In this document: positions 61,432 through 64,000 of the stretch, piece by piece
How the letters are laid out: the number at the start of each line of letters is the position of its first letter
How positions within the stretch are numbered: position 1 is the stretch's first letter
NCBI GenBank assembly: GCA_051747425.1
Contig: JBNJGD010000006.1
Span: 83,479 to 147,478 of the forward strand
DNA from: HTCC5015 sp051747425
GTDB taxonomy: Bacteria > Pseudomonadota > Gammaproteobacteria > HTCC5015
DNA: 64,000 nt
Direction of reading: 5' to 3'
Program-made: the position numbers and the translations under genes
Notes under the pieces: generated by a model
What the model was told of the DNA's origin: nothing
What the model saw: only the letters and a program-made list of their open reading frames with translations
Databases searched by the model: none

Positions 61432-62568
61432 CTAGCGCGGTGTGGGAACGATACTGCCCCAGCTCGAACAGCTCGGACAGTGCCACTGCAGGCGGCGGCT
61501 ATTATAACCGCATTGCTCGCAGTGGTAAGGGTGACCAATCTGTGCAAACTTCTCAGCCTGCTCGCGTACCCGCCGGGTCTCCACCGACACCGGGTGCAGT
61601 GACAGCCAGTCGAGCAGCGCGTCGAGACAGGGCTGGGTAGAGAGAATGCCCTCGAGGTACAACTTGGCCTGTTCAATGCCCTCTTCCTCGCGAATCTTCT
61701 GCGTCAACGGCTGAACATAGACGCCGTCGCGACGCAGGCGCTCAAACAGGGCGTCGATGTGTTTTTGCAGGCGTCGGTGACCACCGCCCTCCAGGCACTC
61801 CTGCATTTGCGGCAGGATATCGCTGGCAAAGCGGGTGTCCAGTTCCACCGCGCGAATGTAGTACTGCAGGGCATCGGCGCTGTTACCCAGCGCTTGCTCG
61901 AGTTCGGCGCGCATGTAATTGGTGCGCAGGGAAAAGGCATCCACCTGCTGGGCGCGCTGCAATTGCTGTCGCGCCACACTGTACTGTTCCCGCTGCATGG
62001 CCTCGCGGGCCAGCTCGCAGTAAAAGTGGGCCACCTGGCCGCTGTAGTTGTCCTTGCTCAGGCGGTTGAGCTCGCCGGCCACCTCGATGGCCGTGCTCCA
62101 CTCCTGCTCCTGAATATAGATATTAAGCAAGCCGCGCATGGCAGTGGTCCGACGAAAGCCCGAGTCCTTGACCTGCTGGAACAAACCCTCGGCGCGATCG
62201 AGCACCCCGGCGGCGAGATAGTCGTGCCCCAACTCCAGCAAAGCCAGACTGCGGTCCGCCGGCGCCAGCACCGGCCGGGCGATCAAGTTCTGGTGAACGC
62301 GGATGGCCTTCTCGATTTCACCGCGCTTGCGAAACAGCTTGCCCAGAGTGATATGGGTTTCCACCGTTTCACTGTCCACTTCCACCAGACGCAGAAATAC
62401 CTCCAGGGCCTGGTCGGGCTTTTCATTGAGCAGGTAATTGAGTCCACGGTAGTAGTCGGCACTCAAACGCACCGGCTTGCCGTGCTCGCGGCGCAACGCC
62501 GCCCGGCCGGCAAACCAGCCGGCCAACAGGGCGGCCATCACCGTAACGGGCAACAGCCATTCGATCAC
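61432..62568 (-). CDS. lapB: LPS assembly regulator LapB (YciM)
   Basis: 378 residues from a GTG that overlaps the lapA stop. N-terminal membrane anchor, TPR repeats (about 40-300), rubredoxin-type zinc motif C-x2-C ... C-x2-C at the C-terminus (YHCEQCGY, WHCPSCSSWG). Directs FtsH to LpxC, balancing LPS synthesis. Confidence 0.96.
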   Translation of the reverse strand: MIEWLLPVTVMAALLAGWFAGRAALRREHGKPVRLSADYYRGLNYLLNEKPDQALEVFLRLVEVDSETVETHITLGKLFRKRGEIEKAIRVHQNLIARPVLAPADRSLALLELGHDYLAAGVLDRAEGLFQQVKDSGFRRTTAMRGLLNIYIQEQEWSTAIEVAGELNRLSKDNYSGQVAHFYCELAREAMQREQYSVARQQLQRAQQVDAFSLRTNYMRAELEQALGNSADALQYYIRAVELDTRFASDILPQMQECLEGGGHRRLQKHIDALFERLRRDGVYVQPLTQKIREEEGIEQAKLYLEGILSTQPCLDALLDWLSLHPVSVETRRVREQAEKFAQIGHPYHCEQCGYNSRRLQWHCPSCSSWGSIVPTPR

Positions 62569-62858
62569 TGACCGACCTCCGAACGCAGGCGACGCAAGTT
62601 ATCCAGCTCCTTTTGAACCAGGTCCCGGCTGCGTTCACTGCGGCGCACTTGTCGCTGCAGACGCGAGGCCCACACCAGGGCCACACAAAGACCGAGAGCA
62701 ACGCCCACAGCAAGTGCGGCAAACAGCCATACCACAAGGGGTAAATCGAGAGAGCCCGCCAGATAATTGAGGGTCGCGCTATGGCTGTTGACCGTGGCCA
62801 GAACCACGCCCAACCCGAGCGCCAGCAGGGCAAATAAAATGGTAAAAAGGCGTTTCAA
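62565..62858 (-). CDS. lapA: LPS assembly protein LapA (DUF1049)
   Basis: 97 residues, two membrane helices (about 4-22 and 42-64) and a basic C-terminal helix. Partner of LapB. ATG at 62858; 4-base overlap with lapB. Confidence 0.92.
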   Translation of the reverse strand: MKRLFTILFALLALGLGVVLATVNSHSATLNYLAGSLDLPLVVWLFAALAVGVALGLCVALVWASRLQRQVRRSERSRDLVQKELDNLRRLRSEVGQ

Positions 62859-62988
62859 TGGATAGCCCTCCCTGAGTCAATGCGCAAAGAATAACAATGC
62901 CACAAGGCACTGAACAGGTATAGAAAAACCCGACTTTTCAGAGGGACAAAACGGAGATAAAAGAAAGCGTACCGACAGTCGCCGGAAA

Positions 62989-63297
62989 TTAACTGGACTG
63001 GGGCTCGTTAACGCACTCGCGCAATTGCTTGCCCGGTTTGAAATGGGGAACGAATTTGCCCGGCAATGCTACCGACTCGCCCGTTTTGGGATTGCGCCCG
63101 ACGCGGGGCGGACGATAGTGCAGGCTGAAACTGCCGAAACCGCGTACTTCGATACGCTGGCCACCGGAGAGTGCGTTGCTCATCTCTTCCAGCAAAGTTT
63201 TGACCGCCAGCTCGACATCTTTGTAAGCCAGGTGCGGTTGCTTGCGTGAGAGATTCTCAATCAACTCCGACTTGGTAACCGTAGGTCGTTCCTGCAT
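62989..63297 (-). CDS. ihfB: Integration host factor beta subunit
   Basis: 102 residues. DNA-bending heterodimer subunit with IhfA. Landmarks TKSELIENL, RIEVRGFGSFSLHYRPPRVGRNPKTG with the intercalating proline. The ATG at 63297 adds six residues before the usual start. IHF also assists sigma-54 promoters. Confidence 0.97.
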   Translation of the reverse strand: MQERPTVTKSELIENLSRKQPHLAYKDVELAVKTLLEEMSNALSGGQRIEVRGFGSFSLHYRPPRVGRNPKTGESVALPGKFVPHFKPGKQLRECVNEPQSS

Positions 63298-63320
63298 GTC
63301 TCAACTCGTTGTTGGTGGGG

Positions 63321-63348
63321 AAAAACCGCCCGGGGGAAACCCGGGCGG
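63321..63348 (-). terminator. Intrinsic terminator between rpsA and ihfB
   Basis: Perfect 9-base-pair stem ccgcccggg (63326-63334) and cccgggcgg (63340-63348), then five T on the minus strand. Confidence 0.85.
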
Positions 63349-63365
63349 CTTGTCTGGGGGACAAC

Positions 63366-64000
63366 TCAGTCTTCGTCGTCCATCTGCTCTTTAAGCAGAT
63401 CGCCCAGGGTGGCGCCACCAAGATTACCGCCCTTGTACTCGGCAATCGTGGCTTGCTCTTCTTCCATGTCCTTGGCCTTGATCGACAGCGTGATAGCACG
63501 CATCTTGCGATCGACACCCGTGAACTTGGCTTCGACAGTATCGCCAACCTTGAGAACATCCGTGGCGCTCTCGGTGCGCTCGCGAGCAATCTCGGAGACG
63601 CGGAGATAACCTTCCACATTCTCGCCCAGCTCGATGCGTGCGCCCTTGGCGTCCACTTCAGTCACAGTACCCTTGACCACGCTGCCCTTGGGGTTGGCGG
63701 CAATAAACTGGCTGAAGGGATCCTGTTCCATCTGCTTGACGCCCAGCGAGATGCGCTCGCGCTCGGGGTCCACAGCCAGTACCACGGCTTCCAGTTCGTC
63801 GCCTTTCTTGTAATCTCGCACGGCTTCTTCGCCGGGCAGATCCCAGGACAGGTCGGACAGGTGAACCAGACCGTCGATACCACCGTCGAGACCGATGAAG
63901 ATGCCGAAGTCCGTGATGGACTTGATCTTGCCAGCGATCTTGTCGCCCTTGTTATGAGTGGCGGCAAAGGCCTCCCACGGGTTGGCGTGGCACTGCTTCA
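63366..64000 (-). CDS. rpsA: 30S ribosomal protein S1 (3' part)
   Basis: Last 211 codons; the 5' part lies beyond the window. Shows the end of one S1 repeat (QCHANPWEAF), a whole one (ITDFGIFIGLDGGIDGLVHLSDLSW) and the last (KGTVTEVDAKGARIELGENVEGYLRVSE). Binds mRNA leaders on the 30S subunit. Followed by a terminator and ihfB. Confidence 0.97.
   Translation of the reverse strand, partial: KQCHANPWEAFAATHNKGDKIAGKIKSITDFGIFIGLDGGIDGLVHLSDLSWDLPGEEAVRDYKKGDELEAVVLAVDPERERISLGVKQMEQDPFSQFIAANPKGSVVKGTVTEVDAKGARIELGENVEGYLRVSEIARERTESATDVLKVGDTVEAKFTGVDRKMRAITLSIKAKDMEEEQATIAEYKGGNLGGATLGDLLKEQMDDED

Overview
The window is a chromosomal segment of a high-GC gammaproteobacterium, probably a marine or environmental one. 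Three standard gammaproteobacterial neighbourhoods are recognisable: kdsD-kdsC-lptC-lptA-lptB-rpoN-hpf-ptsN-rapZ-npr, miaA-hfq-hflX-hflK-hflC-yjeT-purA, and rpsA-ihfB-lapA-lapB-pyrF. The short HisG paired with HisZ, a full-length HPr kinase and integron-cassette-like sequence would fit Cellvibrionales-type lineages or relatives. That placement is inference from gene content only.

Region by region. Bases 1-3300 are visibly AT-richer than the rest and look acquired: the start of a UvrD-like helicase gene, an OLD-family nuclease gene (together a Gabija-type anti-phage pair, cut by the window edge), and two small orphan genes bounded by attC-like palindromes. Bases 3245-3744 carry no gene, only repeats and hairpins. 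Bases 3745-8108 (minus) hold murA, then a tightly overlapping hisG-aroG-hisD run in which a DAHP synthase gene sits inside the histidine genes. Bases 8109-10829 hold a pair of 71-bp palindromic repeats, a YadGH-type ABC exporter and mlaC. Divergent from these, 11014-23008 (plus) is the envelope and regulatory block: mlaA, a Ca/Na antiporter, KDO synthesis (kdsD, kdsC), LPS export (lptCAB), sigma-54 (rpoN), hpf, the regulatory PTS (ptsN, hprK, rapZ, EIIA-Man, npr) and mgtE. A sigma-54-type promoter lies directly in front of rpoN.

Bases 23033-31313 are mixed metabolism and transport: a SRPBCC protein, tag, a S41 protease, a PQQ-type sugar dehydrogenase, a DASS transporter, a PF10118 protein, a glutathione transferase and an AGCS symporter. 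Bases 31291-36301 (minus) encode a three-gene signalling operon: a single-domain receiver, a hybrid histidine kinase with two receivers, and a REC-PAS-GGDEF-EAL protein. A cold-shock gene, a YgjP-like metallopeptidase, fadH, tRNA-Leu(CAG) and a DUF1801 gene follow.

Bases 40380-48110 (minus) are miaA-hfq-hflX-hflK-hflC-yjeT-hisZ-purA. purA contains a 10-N assembly gap whose length is not in frame. Bases 48258-57425 (plus) are recC-recB-recD, followed by tRNA-Leu(CAA) and a WYL-domain regulator. Bases 58682-64000 (minus) are rmuC with a small overlapping gene, a ComEA-like DNA-binding protein, pyrF, lapB, lapA, ihfB and the 3' part of rpsA. No CRISPR array, rRNA, transposase or integrase gene was seen.
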